Assembly: GCA_020002185.1 (NCBI GenBank)
Contig: CM034535.1
Location: 65,460,506 to 65,524,505, forward strand
Direction of reading: 5' to 3'
Source: Paraescarpia echinospica
Lineage: Eukaryota > Annelida > Polychaeta > Sabellida > Siboglinidae
Length of the DNA stretch: 64,000 nt
Shown one piece after another: positions 22,929 to 33,358 of the stretch; the stretch's first letter is position 1, and every line of letters starts with the position of its first letter. The translations under genes and the position numbers were made by a program. Under the pieces are notes generated by a model. The model searched no databases and was not told where the DNA came from. It saw only the letters and a list, made by a program, of their open reading frames with translations.

Positions 22929-23040
22929 AAGAAGAAGGTGAAGTTTAAGAAGAAGAAGAATAAATAGAACAAGAAGAGTAAGAAGACGACAGAGAAGGAA
23001 AAGAAGAAGCAGAAAAAGAATAGGACGAAGAAAGAGAAAA
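22929..23040 (+). repeat. GAA-rich polypurine tract
   Basis: About 110 bp, almost entirely purine, built of GAAGAA and AAGAAG blocks with few pyrimidine breaks. Such tracts can form triplex DNA. It may also be a decayed (GAA)n microsatellite. Confidence 0.85.
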
Positions 23041-23269
23041 ATGCCACATGTTTTCACCTTTACACAAGTGTATAGGTTTTCTTGTGCGTTTGATTGTGTG
23101 CAAATTGGGAAGACGTATGAGGCAGGCTGGAAAAATGTGCACGTGTAAAGTGAAGTTATTGCTAATTGACGTTCAGGTAGATAGTGGAGCAAATATTGGT
23201 GCATTTCTGCTTTCAGAAACTTCTTGCAATTAAGTATGTCTGTATTTCACGCGCTCTTGTAGTGACAGC

Positions 23270-25556
23270 TAATTTAGTCGCTGCATTAGAAGTAGATGGC
23301 GTACATCTCTACAGGACGTCCGAACCTACAGAGGGGCAGATGTTGGCTCTGACCACAACCTTGCGATTGGTAAGATCCGCTTGAAGTTAAAGAGAGTCAA
23401 GACGATGAAGACGGTCAGGCCATATGCGACAGATAACTTAAAGAACACAGACACATCAAAACAATTCTACGAGGAAACTAAGAACAGATTCCAAGCGCTA
23501 CAACACTCAACCGACTTAGAAGAACAATGGCAGCTATTCCTTCAAGCCGTAAAGGAGAGCGCGAATGTAGTGTTGGGAAGGAGAAGAGGGTCCAACAGAA
23601 AACAGTGGATTACTGGAGACTCGTGGAAACTGATTGATAAAAGGAAGGATATGAAGATCAGAAGAGATCAAGCAGCTAGAAACATCCAACAATGGAGATC
23701 ATCAGATGAAGAATACAGGAAACTGGACAAAGAAGTAAAAAAGAGCTGTAGGACAGATAAGAGGAAATGGTTAGAAGAGAAAGGTAAAGAAGCACAAACA
23801 GCAGCAGAACGGAATGACTCGAAAACGCTGTATATATGATTGTGAGAGAGCTAACTAGCGCGAAAAGCAATTCCAACATACCAATAAAAGACAAAGATGG
23901 CAGAGTGCTTCTAACAAACGAGGAACAAGCCACGAGGTGGATTGAACACTTCCGAGAAGTACTAAATCAACCAACACCAACCACACTCTTCAACTTCGAA
24001 CAGGAACCAAACGCAAAAGAGCTTGATGTCATCACCAATGACATCACCTGGGCAGAAGTTTCCAAAGCCATCGATAGCCTCAAGAACAACAAGGCAGCGG
24101 GCCTTGATGAAGTATCGGCCGAACTATTGAAACATGGCAAGGACGGGGTTGTAGACGAGTTAACCTACTTGTTCAATCTGATCTGGTCTGAGGAGGAAGT
24201 TCCTGATGATTGGAGACGAGGAGTGATCATGACGTTACCAAAGAAGGGGTGCCTGAGAGATTGCAATAACTGGCGAGGAATAACATTGATGTCAGTACTG
24301 GAAAAGTGTTCTGCAGTGTGATCCTAAACCGGCTGAAGACAGCAGTTGACCAGCACCTCCGGGAGGAACAAGCTGGTTTTCGAAGAGGAAGGTCATGCTG
24401 TGAGCAGATCTTCACATTGCGAGACATCATTGAACAAAGCAGAGAGTTCCAGATACCTCTTTTAGTCAATTTCATTGACTTTAAGAAGGCTTTCGACAGT
24501 GTCCACAGAGATTCGCTATGGCAAATCCTGAAGCTATACGGCATACCAAGCAAATATAGAGACATTTTCAAATCGCCATACCGAAACATCAACTGCTGCA
24601 TCAAGACCAACGATGGCTACATAGACATGTTCGATATAGAGACAGGTGTACGTCAAAATGCATCCTGTCCCCTTTCCTCTTTGTTGTTGTTATCGACGGA
24701 AAACGATGAAAGATCCGAACTTTGGTATTAAATGGATAAATAATAGGTTGACAGACCTTGACTTTGCCGATGATATTGCACTGCTCAGTCACACGCCGGA
24801 GATCCTACAAGAGATGACCAATACTTTAAACGAAAATGGAGATATGGTCGGATTACGAATCAGCTATGGGAAGACAAAAACATTGTCAGCTGGTGATGGA
24901 TCTGACCCCCACATTGTGATCGGTCAGGAAGAGTTGCAATGCGTCGAGAACTTCCCTTACCTCGGAAGCTACATCTCTAGGAAAGGCGACGAGGAAGTAG
25001 ATGTACGAGCAAGGATAGGCAAGGCATCAGCAGTGTTCCAAAGACTACGTCCAATATGGTCCAGTAGCACCATCAGAAAGGACATAAAACTACGTCTTTA
25101 CATGTCAATCGTAATACCAACAGCGATATATGCCTGTGAAACGTGGAAGAATACGGAGAGGATATCAAAAAAAACTAGACATATTTCACCGACGATGTCT
25201 CCGGTTCATATTGGAGAGAACACATCACCAATGAAGAAGTGATGAGGAGGGCAGGTCTGGATAGCTTGCATTACATAGTTAAGTCTCGACGACGAAGACT
25301 AGCGGGACATATCCTACGCTTACCAAGAGAGAGAACTGCACATGTAACAATGGAATGGGTTCCTGAAGGTGGAAACAGAAGGAGAGGAAGGCCGACTAAG
25401 ACTTGGCGCAAGACGTTTAAAGAAGATCTGGCAGAGATGGAAATCACCTGGAATGAGGCCAAAGAAATTGCGAAAGACCGTAGTAGATGGAGAAAGCTCG
25501 TCGCCCGATGTTCCGAAAGGAACAGGAGGAACTAAGTCTAAGTAAGTAAGTATATA
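23270..25556 (+). mobile_element. RTE-like LINE, nearly complete reverse transcriptase with endonuclease C-terminus
   Basis: The frame first shows RWRTSLQDVRTYRGADVGSD and HNLAI (about 23300-23370), the SDH motif that ends the apurinic endonuclease. A linker frame follows (23381-23839), then RT starting at 23836 with NNKAAGLDEVSAELLK and NNWRGITLM. The next frame (24306) has EEQAGFRRGRSC and FIDFKKAFDSVHR, and the next (24646) DLDFADDIALLS, the catalytic FADD. YLGSYISRKGDEEV follows, then in a last frame SRRRRLAGHILRLPRE, NRRRGRPTKTWRK and a stop at 25533-25535, with a (TAAG)n tail. About four frameshifts separate the frames; otherwise it is long and recent-looking. It is truncated upstream of 23270. 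Confidence 0.9.
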
Positions 25557-25756
25557 CTTATGTGTATGCCCTAAAATATGGATAAATCAATTGACACATA
25601 CGCAGTTATCCAAACGAAACTAACAATCGTGCACCATGCATGTATATACACATGCATGCACGCGCGCGTGGTTCGCAGAAACCCTGATGGAACACATATC
25701 AAAATAATGATGGAATCCATTATTTAGATCGCTGAAATGCAAATAGTGTTATGTTC

Positions 25757-26354
25757 TACGGGCGGGTCCAGGGGGCCTGGGGGCACGTGCCCCCCTAGAA
25801 CTTATGAATTCGGTGTATCCGCAGACGTTTTATACTGAGCCCACGCGAGCGTGGCCCCTTAGACCGTTTGAAATGTGTTCCCGTTCAGGTTATAATAAGG
25901 TCAAGTTACGGCGACGCGGCGGCAATTTTTTTTAAACAACACCCTTTAGTCACGTTAGTCACGTGACGTGTGTATGGAGAGGAAAGTGTTTTACGACAGA
26001 AATTGTTTATATCTGTGGGAAGCAAACATTTTATAATTTATATATATGTATATACATATATATAAAAATACATATAGAAACATACATAACGCCCGGATAA
26101 ATGAAAGCGCGACAGTCGTAGCTGGTGCTAAATACATTCCCCTAGTTACGCGCACGCGCAGAAACGTCACCCGGATATTATTTAACGCCCGGATAAATGT
26201 AAGCGCGACACCGATATCACCAGTCCTGCCGAGCCAGCGGAGCGGCTGAAGTTACGGCGGCGCAGTAGCGACAAAATGTCGACTACACCACTTGGTTCGG
26301 CCGCAAGTGGAGGTTTTTGTGCCCCCGTAGACTCCATTTCTGGTTCCGCTCCTG
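25757..26354. mobile_element. Putative TIR element with GGGGGCACGTGCCCCC palindrome
   Basis: The left end TACGGGCGGGTCCAG resembles the reverse-complemented right end CAGGAGCGGAACCAG, each followed by a GGGGGCAC motif. A perfect 16-bp palindrome lies at about 25780-25795. Inside, CGCCCGGATAAATG.AAGCGC is repeated directly about 97 bp apart (26089, 26186). The TIRs are weak and no target duplication is clear. Confidence 0.45.
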
Positions 26355-26770
26355 CTCTATGTATGCTCTATGTGTTTTGTTGTATTTACATTTCATGCAT
26401 TGTTCCGCGCGTTGACGAATAATATAGCTATGTCGTATTTAGGAAAACAACCGCAGTAGAACGGCTATCGTTACCGCTCTATACCTCATGTATGCCAAGC
26501 AGCCTTCGGTTCCTCTTTCGTGGTTCAACCTCCAATCGCTTATTCCATTACGATTTAATTTGTATTACCAGGGCTTGCCAATTCATACTTATCACCTGGT
26601 AATAACGCAGCTATAAACTTCGTATTATGTGTTTGTCTTGACATTTCACTTACTAAATAATAAATGTTAACCATAAACAAGCCAATAACACATGTTATAT
26701 ACACTATACGACCAGTTGCAAAGTACCGTTATGTTCATCAATTAAACATGAGCTTGCTATTTCGCAGAGA
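26355..26770. promoter_or_regulatory. Upstream region of the GPCR gene; no defined promoter element
   Basis: Unique AT-rich sequence. No convincing TATA box or initiator could be tied to a start site. Confidence 0.3.
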
Positions 26771-28009
26771 ATGGACAATTCAAGTCGAACGAACATCGGA
26801 GACGCGACCAACGCAAGTGAAGGCTATGCGACGATCATTCCTGATTCGGTTACATTAGTCACGGTATATAACATATTCAACAGTACAATCAAGCATACGC
26901 TAAACGACAGAAACGAAACATCAGTAGGGTCACGTTTGCAACTTGCAGTCGTCAATTACATAGAGCTCGACATTCACCATGCAATCCGTCTCTACTACCA
27001 GGCGTCCATTTCTCTGTTCGGCATCGTCGCCAACGTGGTCTCGTTAGTCGTGACGCTCAGTAAGCGCATGCGCAAGCACAGCACGTGCCTGTACATGAGC
27101 GCCATCAGCGGAAGTGACGCGGTAACACTGGTGATCGCCTTCGCGTGGTGGCTGGGTCGTTTCGTCGACACTACGAGCGTGTGGTCGTGTAAACTCATCC
27201 TGTTCTTCTTCTACTACGCCATCCACTTCTCCGTCACGCTCCTGGTCGCCATGACAACCGAGCGCTACATCGCCATCCGCTTCCCGTTCTGGGCGCACGT
27301 GCATCTCACGCGCCGCAAGTCCATCTACGTCATCATCGGCGTTGCCATGGCGATCCTCGCGCTCGACGCGCACAATTTGTTCACGCGAACGATGTTGGTG
27401 GACGTGGCGACGGAACGCAAGATGTGCCTCTTCGGTAGATTAGCGACAGTCGACATGCCGCACGGCTTCTTCCTGCTCTACGTGTGGCAGTGGCTCGACG
27501 CCAGCGTCTACTCGTTCTTTCCTCTCACCATGCTCGCGATCTTCAACGTCCTCATAATCCACACGGTACGACAGCAAGCTGCGCAGATGACAAGTCGTTC
27601 AGACCGCGGCAGCAAACCCACCGACCCAAGGGTATGTAAGTCAGGCGCCGAACAACAGATAACGGCAATGCTTCTATTTGTCACGTTCGCCTTCATCGCA
27701 TTGACAACACCCATGGTTGTCACGTTGATCCTCGAGAAGAGCTGGATCCCGCCGAAGAAGGCGCACGGGAAAGCCATCTGGCGACTGTGGCGCACGATCG
27801 TGTCCAGCCTGATGTACACGAACCATGCCATCAACGCCTTGCTGTATTCGATGGGCAGCCAGAGGTTCCGCCGAGAGCTGATACGCTTGTTGCCTTGTCT
27901 CTGCTACGGCGAGCCTTCAGAGTCCAGCCGCATCGCTAGCATAGCAGCGTCAGGATCATTCGGCGGGAACAAAGGCAGTAACTTCACCTGCATAGTTACC
28001 CATATGTAA
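26771..28009 (+). CDS. Class A (rhodopsin-type) GPCR, peptide-receptor-like, intronless
   Basis: A 412-residue seven-helix receptor. The extracellular N-terminus has four N-glycosylation sites (N3, N14, N37, N48). TM1 (about 77-99) carries the conserved Asn (GIVANVVSL) and TM2 its Asp (SGSDAVTL, D116). TM3 starts at C140, paired with C219 in extracellular loop 2, and ends in ERY (164-166), the variant of DRY used for G-protein coupling. TM5 has P251 and TM6 P314. TM7 has NALLY in place of NPxxY (355-359), followed by an amphipathic helix 8 and a CLC palmitoylation-type cluster. The basic third loop is short. This architecture fits invertebrate neuropeptide receptors of the FMRFamide/thyrotropin-releasing-hormone type, but the ligand is unknown. 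The ORF is single-exon and GC-richer than its surroundings. The ATG was chosen as the first Met ahead of the glycosylated segment. Confidence 0.93.
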   Translation: MDNSSRTNIGDATNASEGYATIIPDSVTLVTVYNIFNSTIKHTLNDRNETSVGSRLQLAVVNYIELDIHHAIRLYYQASISLFGIVANVVSLVVTLSKRMRKHSTCLYMSAISGSDAVTLVIAFAWWLGRFVDTTSVWSCKLILFFFYYAIHFSVTLLVAMTTERYIAIRFPFWAHVHLTRRKSIYVIIGVAMAILALDAHNLFTRTMLVDVATERKMCLFGRLATVDMPHGFFLLYVWQWLDASVYSFFPLTMLAIFNVLIIHTVRQQAAQMTSRSDRGSKPTDPRVCKSGAEQQITAMLLFVTFAFIALTTPMVVTLILEKSWIPPKKAHGKAIWRLWRTIVSSLMYTNHAINALLYSMGSQRFRRELIRLLPCLCYGEPSESSRIASIAASGSFGGNKGSNFTCIVTHM

Positions 28010-28025
28010 GGGTGATCACAAACTC

Positions 28026-28031
28026 AATAAA
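28026..28031 (+). terminator. AATAAA polyadenylation signal of the GPCR gene
   Basis: AATAAA begins 17 bases after the GPCR stop codon. A second cluster (AAATAAATAAA) stands near 28134-28145 and could be the one actually used. Confidence 0.5.
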
Positions 28032-28552
28032 CTCAATATCCCAGAAAACAGACGGCGACACCTACGACTGAAATTCATGTATAGATCAGTTGAGGGATCT
28101 AACCTAGCCATTCCAGCAGGCACGTTTTCCCAAAAATAAATAAAAGACGCATAAGTATAAAAACAAAACATTTCCCAGACCATGTATCCTCAAACTATGC
28201 ACATCACCTGACAGACAAAAACACCAGGTGTTATATAGTACCTACTGCCAACACCAACCGATTTAGAAACTCGTATATTGTAAAGACAATAGTGTAGTAA
28301 ACTGGAACAAACTAAACGAGTCGCAATTTCAGGCTGAAACCATAAACGATTTCATTCACATATCGTACACTCAATGACCAGCACACGCACCCACCCCGTC
28401 GTAACTATAGCCAATAGTCGCTTCTTATGACGTAACCAGTCAACTTCACAATCGCCATAATAGCACCACTTATTGAATGGAACAAATAGCGCACTGACGC
28501 TAGTGTGGCTATCAGAAGCGGCTATCGTGGTGTATCAAGATGTTGGCAACTA
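28032..28552. other. GPCR 3' flank, no gene seen
   Basis: AT-rich sequence without recognisable features apart from the second AATAAA cluster. Confidence 0.4.
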
Positions 28553-28800
28553 GACAGACAGACAGACAGACATACATACATACAGACAGACAGACAGACA
28601 GACAGATAGACAGACAGATAGACAGATACAGTTGTTTATTTATCCAGTTGTACAATACGATACAATGATAATAATTATGTACAGTGTAGTATTTACAGTA
28701 ACACTGAAATTCAAAATGGGTGTCATATTGAATGTACAACTTGGATATGGGAGACTCCTATTAACACTAAAAAACGTCGCTCTAGTAGGAGCCACCCTGG
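28553..28800 (-). mobile_element. LINE/SINE 3' end with (TGTC)n tail
   Basis: On the minus strand a segment ending GTACAACTGGATAAATAAAC runs into about 80 bp of (TGTC)n/(TATC)n repeats (28553-28631 on the plus strand: GACA, GATA and CATA units). An AATAAA followed directly by a short-unit tail is typical of L2/Jockey-like LINE ends. No coding sequence is present. Confidence 0.45.
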
Positions 28801-29934
28801 TAGATGGCCATTGAGTTTATTTAACGTCTATTTCAGCTTGTGTAAATTAATTATTTTACTATAGTATAAGTATGTTCCGTTTGCGCACCAGGGTTCAACC
28901 AATGTCTGCGTGTGTCCATGTGTATATTTATACTAGTCACACACAAAAACTGTGCATAGGAAGAAAGGCACCGAAATGTAATGCAATGGATTGATTTTGC
29001 TCAATGTCGATTAACATGAAACATGGACATGTAGACTATACCATAACACGACATTCATTGGAAAGTTACATAATGCAAGGTCAGGCAACGCCATTGTGTG
29101 AAAACAAAGAAAATGGTCCTGTAGGATCTTACGTAACAGGCATGGTTACATAAGGCAGACTTTTGGAGAGCTGCGGGTACACCCAACTGGAAAAACACAC
29201 AAAAAACAAGCCTGACACTCCACAAAGGTTCCATACCCACACTTTATCAATGAGGCGTCGATGCACTGCAGTGATCAACGCAGATGGAGGACACACCCGT
29301 TATTAATCTTGTGACGTTCAAGTTTGCCGCTGAAACTTTTACCCTAAAGACTAGGCATAAACGATAACGACATCGTGTTATTGTCACGTGATAATAATGG
29401 CATACGTGTTACACTTACATACGCTTTTGTGTGGGCAGATTAAACCACGTTTTAACAATAATATAATGAAATTTGTATCATACAGTTTCTTTTTGTGGCT
29501 AGTATATATATATATAAGTGATTGTTGTACATAGTGATAAGTGCATTCTTTTATGTCATTTGTATATTGGTGATGTATATAGCATAATTAAAATTAACGT
29601 CTATTCTTGGATACGTGTACATATAGGGTCTATAGCAGTCGAGAATAGAGCATACGCTTAGATAGCCTTTAATGATGTAATCTTTAGCATATTGAAAAAT
29701 CATTGTACGCTGTGTGTGGTAGCTTTGTCCTTTATCGTGTCTGGTGTATTGTTAATGATATGCAGTGAATTATATGAAGAGTTGACTTTCAAAACCATAT
29801 ATATCCATTGTTTCGTGAACTGAGAAATTCAACAAAAACTGTTTTTGTACTTTTGTTTATAATTTCCACACAAATGTGTGCATCAGTATGTTAAATGCAT
29901 CTAAAGATGAACATGTGCTAGTATATATAAAAAA
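28801..29934. other. No gene seen
   Basis: AT-rich sequence, with a (TA)n run near 29502-29515. Confidence 0.4.
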
Positions 29935-30447
29935 TCAGTTACATTGTATTGCTTCTAGAGAGGTTTGAGTTTTGGAATAATCTTGTTTTGTATGAAAAAA
30001 TGGAAATAACTTGATTTGGATGAAAACAAATGTTTGATATTTATTATTTCCATTGCAAATCTTGATCCTGCAATACGCCAAGAAGATACAGCCTGCCACC
30101 TCATAGCTATAAACTAATTCTAGTTCAGCATTGCCATGTGCATTACATTGACGCCTACACGTGTGCGCCAATGTCATCAACCCAACAGTCGCATCCTGGT
30201 CACCGCCGCGTCCCTCTTTTGCCTTTACGCCTGTAGCCTGATACCGTCTGCGTACACCATCAACGCGGTTCTTCCCTATAGGGCGGATCACTTTGATAAA
30301 GGTTTCACGACGCACTCTCAAGATTTCGCCATCAACACAGCGCACCTTGAATATCTTGGAATGTGTATGTTGCCTCCGAGGGTTTGGGGTCCGTCTACGT
30401 TTGACAGGCTGGGTAGTAATATGCATTAACAAGTAGATGCCTTGCAC
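29935..30447 (-). CDS. Open frame of 170 codons, uncertain coding status
   Basis: The first half is Arg/Lys-rich (KRRRTPNPRRQHTHSKIFKV, VRRETFIKVIRPIGKN), GC-richer than its flanks and preceded by a TACCCAG acceptor-like site near 30420. The second half turns AT-rich and is probably intron or chance. The plus strand of the same stretch (30136-30429) also carries a 97-codon frame with a hydrophobic start, so the strand is ambiguous. I recognise neither protein. Confidence 0.25.
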   Translation of the reverse strand: MQGIYLLMHITTQPVKRRRTPNPRRQHTHSKIFKVRCVDGEILRVRRETFIKVIRPIGKNRVDGVRRRYQATGVKAKEGRGGDQDATVGLMTLAHTCRRQCNAHGNAELELVYSYEVAGCIFLAYCRIKICNGNNKYQTFVFIQIKLFPFFHTKQDYSKTQTSLEAIQCN

Positions 30448-30679
30448 TTGTTAATCGGCCGTTTCAAAGAGTTTCAACCGAAATGATTTAATGTCATTTG
30501 TTATAAATGTATCGCAAAAGAATGTTTTGTTGTTCGCCCAATCTCAATAGAATCTCATCGTTGACATGAGGACGTGAACACCTAAAAAAATGCGTACGAC
30601 ACACATCAACATAATCATGATTGGCATTATATTTACGTGTATATTAATTAGTTTTAATATGTTATTATTCACATAGGCA

Positions 30680-30850
30680 GGGGCCGGTTTCATGAAGCGT
30701 ACTTAAAGTTACGCAATTACTTAGCGTCACGTGTTTGTGTAAACTCCTATGCTCGTTCATATATATATATTATATAAAAAATCACGTAATTTACTAAGAC
30801 AATCATCTTAGCGTTAAGAACGCGCTTAGCTATTTCATGAAACCGGCCCC
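30680..30850. mobile_element. Short TIR MITE (GGGGCCGGTTTCATGAA)
   Basis: GGGGCCGGTTTCATGAA at the left edge is repeated exactly in inverse at the right edge (TTCATGAAACCGGCCCC). The 171-bp element has an internal TA-rich stretch and ACTTAAAG/CTTAGC-type subterminal repeats. It is non-coding. Confidence 0.85.
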
Positions 30851-31181
30851 AGATCTGCAGTTTAGCACGTTCAGTAATTCTTTAATTACCCATCAGCACC
30901 TTACCCATCAGCACCCGCACCGGCACCTATATAGGCGACTTCGCGCCATCACCCACGAGGTCCAGATCTGGCAGCCCGTAGTACGCCCTGCCGACGTTTC
31001 CCGCCCACCCACCCACACTGCTATTGTGGGGGCGCATCTTGGGGTTTTATTGTGTTTCGTTTAGAGAGTAGCTTAGTAGTATGGAGACATTTAATCTGCC
31101 TTTAATGTATTGCGTATTGAAAACGTGAAATGTTCTCGGATTAAATGTTTTATGGTTTCACCCATACCACGTCTTGTTTTG
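30851..31181. other. No gene seen; GC-richer stretch 30900-31045
   Basis: CCCATCAGCACC is duplicated at 30890 and 30905, with CACCCA repeats near 31005-31015. This may be a further repeat fragment. Confidence 0.3.
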
Positions 31182-31228
31182 TATTTACATTTATATATTG
31201 TCAACTTGACAATATATAAATGTAAATA
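31182..31228. repeat. 47-bp perfect palindrome
   Basis: 23-bp arms (TATTTACATTTATATATTGT..) meet around a single central base at 31205. Confidence 0.95.
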
Positions 31229-31240
31229 TAGCCTGTTCTT

Positions 31241-31333
31241 ATAAAACTAATAGTGTACATAGTACATATACGTTGAATGACAATTTAAAATTGTCATTCA
31301 ACGTATATGTACTATGTACACTATTAGTTTTAT
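31241..31333. repeat. 93-bp perfect palindrome
   Basis: 46-bp arms (start ATAAAACTAATAGTGTACAT) pair without mismatch around one central A at 31287. It lies 12 bp from the preceding palindrome. Confidence 0.95.
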
Positions 31334-32088
31334 GCTTCTCAGCCGGCAGTGTATAATAATAATTATATTAGACCATCTATTCGTTGGGTCCTACATCTAA
31401 AATAGTACACATGCTAACAACCCCTCCAACACTTGCACAATTTATGATAGCCCCCTTCCCAACCTCTGACAACCGTATTGATGGTGTACTCAGCTGACAT
31501 TTTGTTTATTTTTTGCTCCCAGAAGAAATAAGTTTGAACATGGAAATGGGCGTACATGAGGACTGGTACGGTTATGCTGGTCAGAGACAGAGGTATACAT
31601 TTCTGGTGGCTGACTGACAACACGTAAGCATGTCAGTGACGGACGAATTCACTGCGTATGTAGAAAAAAATCTGCCTGTTTTTTGCCACATTTTACATAT
31701 TGATTTTATCGAAAACAACATTTTAGGATTTGTCGAAAACTCTGCAGTGATGACATACAAAAATGTGTTTTATAGTGATAGCATCAAAATCGTTATTTAA
31801 CTTACAGCCATATACAAGACAAGTAAACGTTATCGTTACATGGTCGCCTATGATAAAACAAATAATGATTTGTCCCCGGTATCAAGACCATTCTAAATGG
31901 GGTCACCAAACACTACACGCATGCAGTTACACCACTGCGTAATGTGTGTTTCTATATTTGTAGCATTTAGATGCACAACACTACCTCAGTCTGCACTAAC
32001 TTTGCAGTCAATGTTATCGTCAATAATTACAAGGTATGCGCTAGATCGACACTTCAAAATTATCAATATTCAATAAGGCAAAATTTAC
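31334..32088. other. No gene seen; presumed first intron of the minus-strand exon at 32089
   Basis: No recognisable feature on either strand. Confidence 0.35.
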
Positions 32089-32180
32089 CTTTTTTTCTTC
32101 GCGTCAGCCCTCGGCGACACCTTAAGTTTTCTCCCCGTTTTGACGAATTCCTCGGTTGCCTTCACGCACCAAAATTCCAT
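32089..32180 (-). CDS. First coding exon of an unidentified gene
   Basis: From the ATG at 32180, 30 codons read MEFWCVKATEEFVKTGRKLK and then VSPRADAKKK, with AAAAAAAG|GTAAAT at the donor (32088-32087), leaving phase 2. The codons are GC-rich in an AT-rich neighbourhood. A YY1-like AAGATGGCGG motif lies about 170 bases upstream on the same strand (near 32350), where an animal promoter often has it. I do not recognise the protein and found no second exon, so the call rests on context. Confidence 0.4.
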
Positions 32181-32907
32181 TTAAACTGTTTGATGCTCCT
32201 CTTTGCCTAGCAATCACTACATCCGCCAAGATCACACAGTAATCACAGATAACAGGTGGTCATATGACCTATGCTACCATGAGACCGGCTACATGATACG
32301 GAATACACGGAGACACGATTCTACCATATATGGGCATCCGCCATCTTAAATAAGTGTTCGAAAACGAGACTGCGAGTAAATAAAGACACGTGCGTCGATA
32401 TAGATAGCCATTTCTATGTTAATGTGCCTGTTCTTATGTCAGTTACAAGCACGTTTTGAGACATATATACATTCGTAAGTACCAATACGTTTATACAGTT
32501 TGCTGTTTATAGTATTAAGTTGATACAATTTCGTGCGATTTTGTTAAACATTATTAGAAAAAGTTGTTTTTGTTTGGAAACTTTACAACTATGGAATGGT
32601 AAAAAACAATCAATGACAGGCGCCACCGCCGACAGTTGAAGGCTCACAGCATGGCAACACGCAACGAAATTGTAATGTATACACGTCACAGAACTTTGTT
32701 ATGTATTGGCAGCTTTATAGGAGTTGACTATTACGAATAAGTTCGTACAGTTTCGCCCAATAACGTGAAATATGTCGTAGGTTTACACCGACACATAGCG
32801 GATGTGCTACACCGCCATTAGTTGCCGCTAATACAAATACGTAGTTTTGCATAACATTAATTTAATGTCTCGCAAACATCGTTATGCCTCATTTCCTGTG
32901 AATATTT
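32181..32907. promoter_or_regulatory. Upstream region with YY1-like AAGATGGCGG motif
   Basis: AAGATGGCGG on the minus strand near 32350 could mark a transcription start for the exon at 32089-32180. The rest shows nothing recognisable. Confidence 0.3.
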
Positions 32908-33358
32908 TTATACCCATTCATTGACCAACATTTGCATAGGCCTCATTCCCAAAAAATCTGTGGCACAGAGGAGGATAGCTATTAGAAATCTGGCCATGAT
33001 GTGTGACCATGACGTTGAACTGGGTTGCACTGCAGCTGGGATCTGTATATGCTCAAGGTTGTCATCATCAGCTGTTGACTGTGCAGTTTCAGCAGCCAAC
33101 TTCCTCTTCTCATGTCTCTTGTCCCTCTCCAGAGACTTCTCCCTGGGACCAACTTTCTCCACATGACCCAGATTTATCTCAGGACCCGGGCGGGACTCGG
33201 TCGGCTTCCCGTGGATGAAGTGCCTCGAGCATACACGGTGATCGTTTTTCGGCTCCAGTAAATGAAATGAATGTTTGGGATCAGCCCTCGATAATGCCGA
33301 TATCCACCTCTTCCTCTTTGGCAAATCCTTCTCTCTTCGCGTTGGAAAACAGAAGAGC
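32908..33358 (-). CDS. THAP zinc-finger domain exon (P-element-like or host THAP protein)
   Basis: A TGTCAG acceptor at 33364-33359 opens an exon reading LFCFPTRREKDLPKRKRWIS, then NDHRVCSRHFIHGKPTESRP and INLGHVEK. These are THAP landmarks: FP motif, Trp, C-x2-H zinc ligands followed by F, the GKPT segment and a final LGH. The domain's first Cys pair must lie in an upstream exon at higher coordinates, which I did not locate; the giant inverted repeat starts only 140 bp away. After the domain comes a charged KRHEKRKLAAE stretch, then a hydrophobic segment ending VNEWV at 32908. THAP proteins are DNA-binding and often transposon-derived. It is either a truncated transposase or a host gene cut by the rearrangement. 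Confidence 0.7.

Noticed and set aside
27044..27834. Two 108-109 codon minus-strand ORFs
   Set aside because: Antisense shadows of the GPCR coding sequence.
30136..30429. Secreted protein with signal peptide on the plus strand
   Set aside because: The hydrophobic start is suggestive, but the opposite strand is equally open and no splice or homology evidence favours either.
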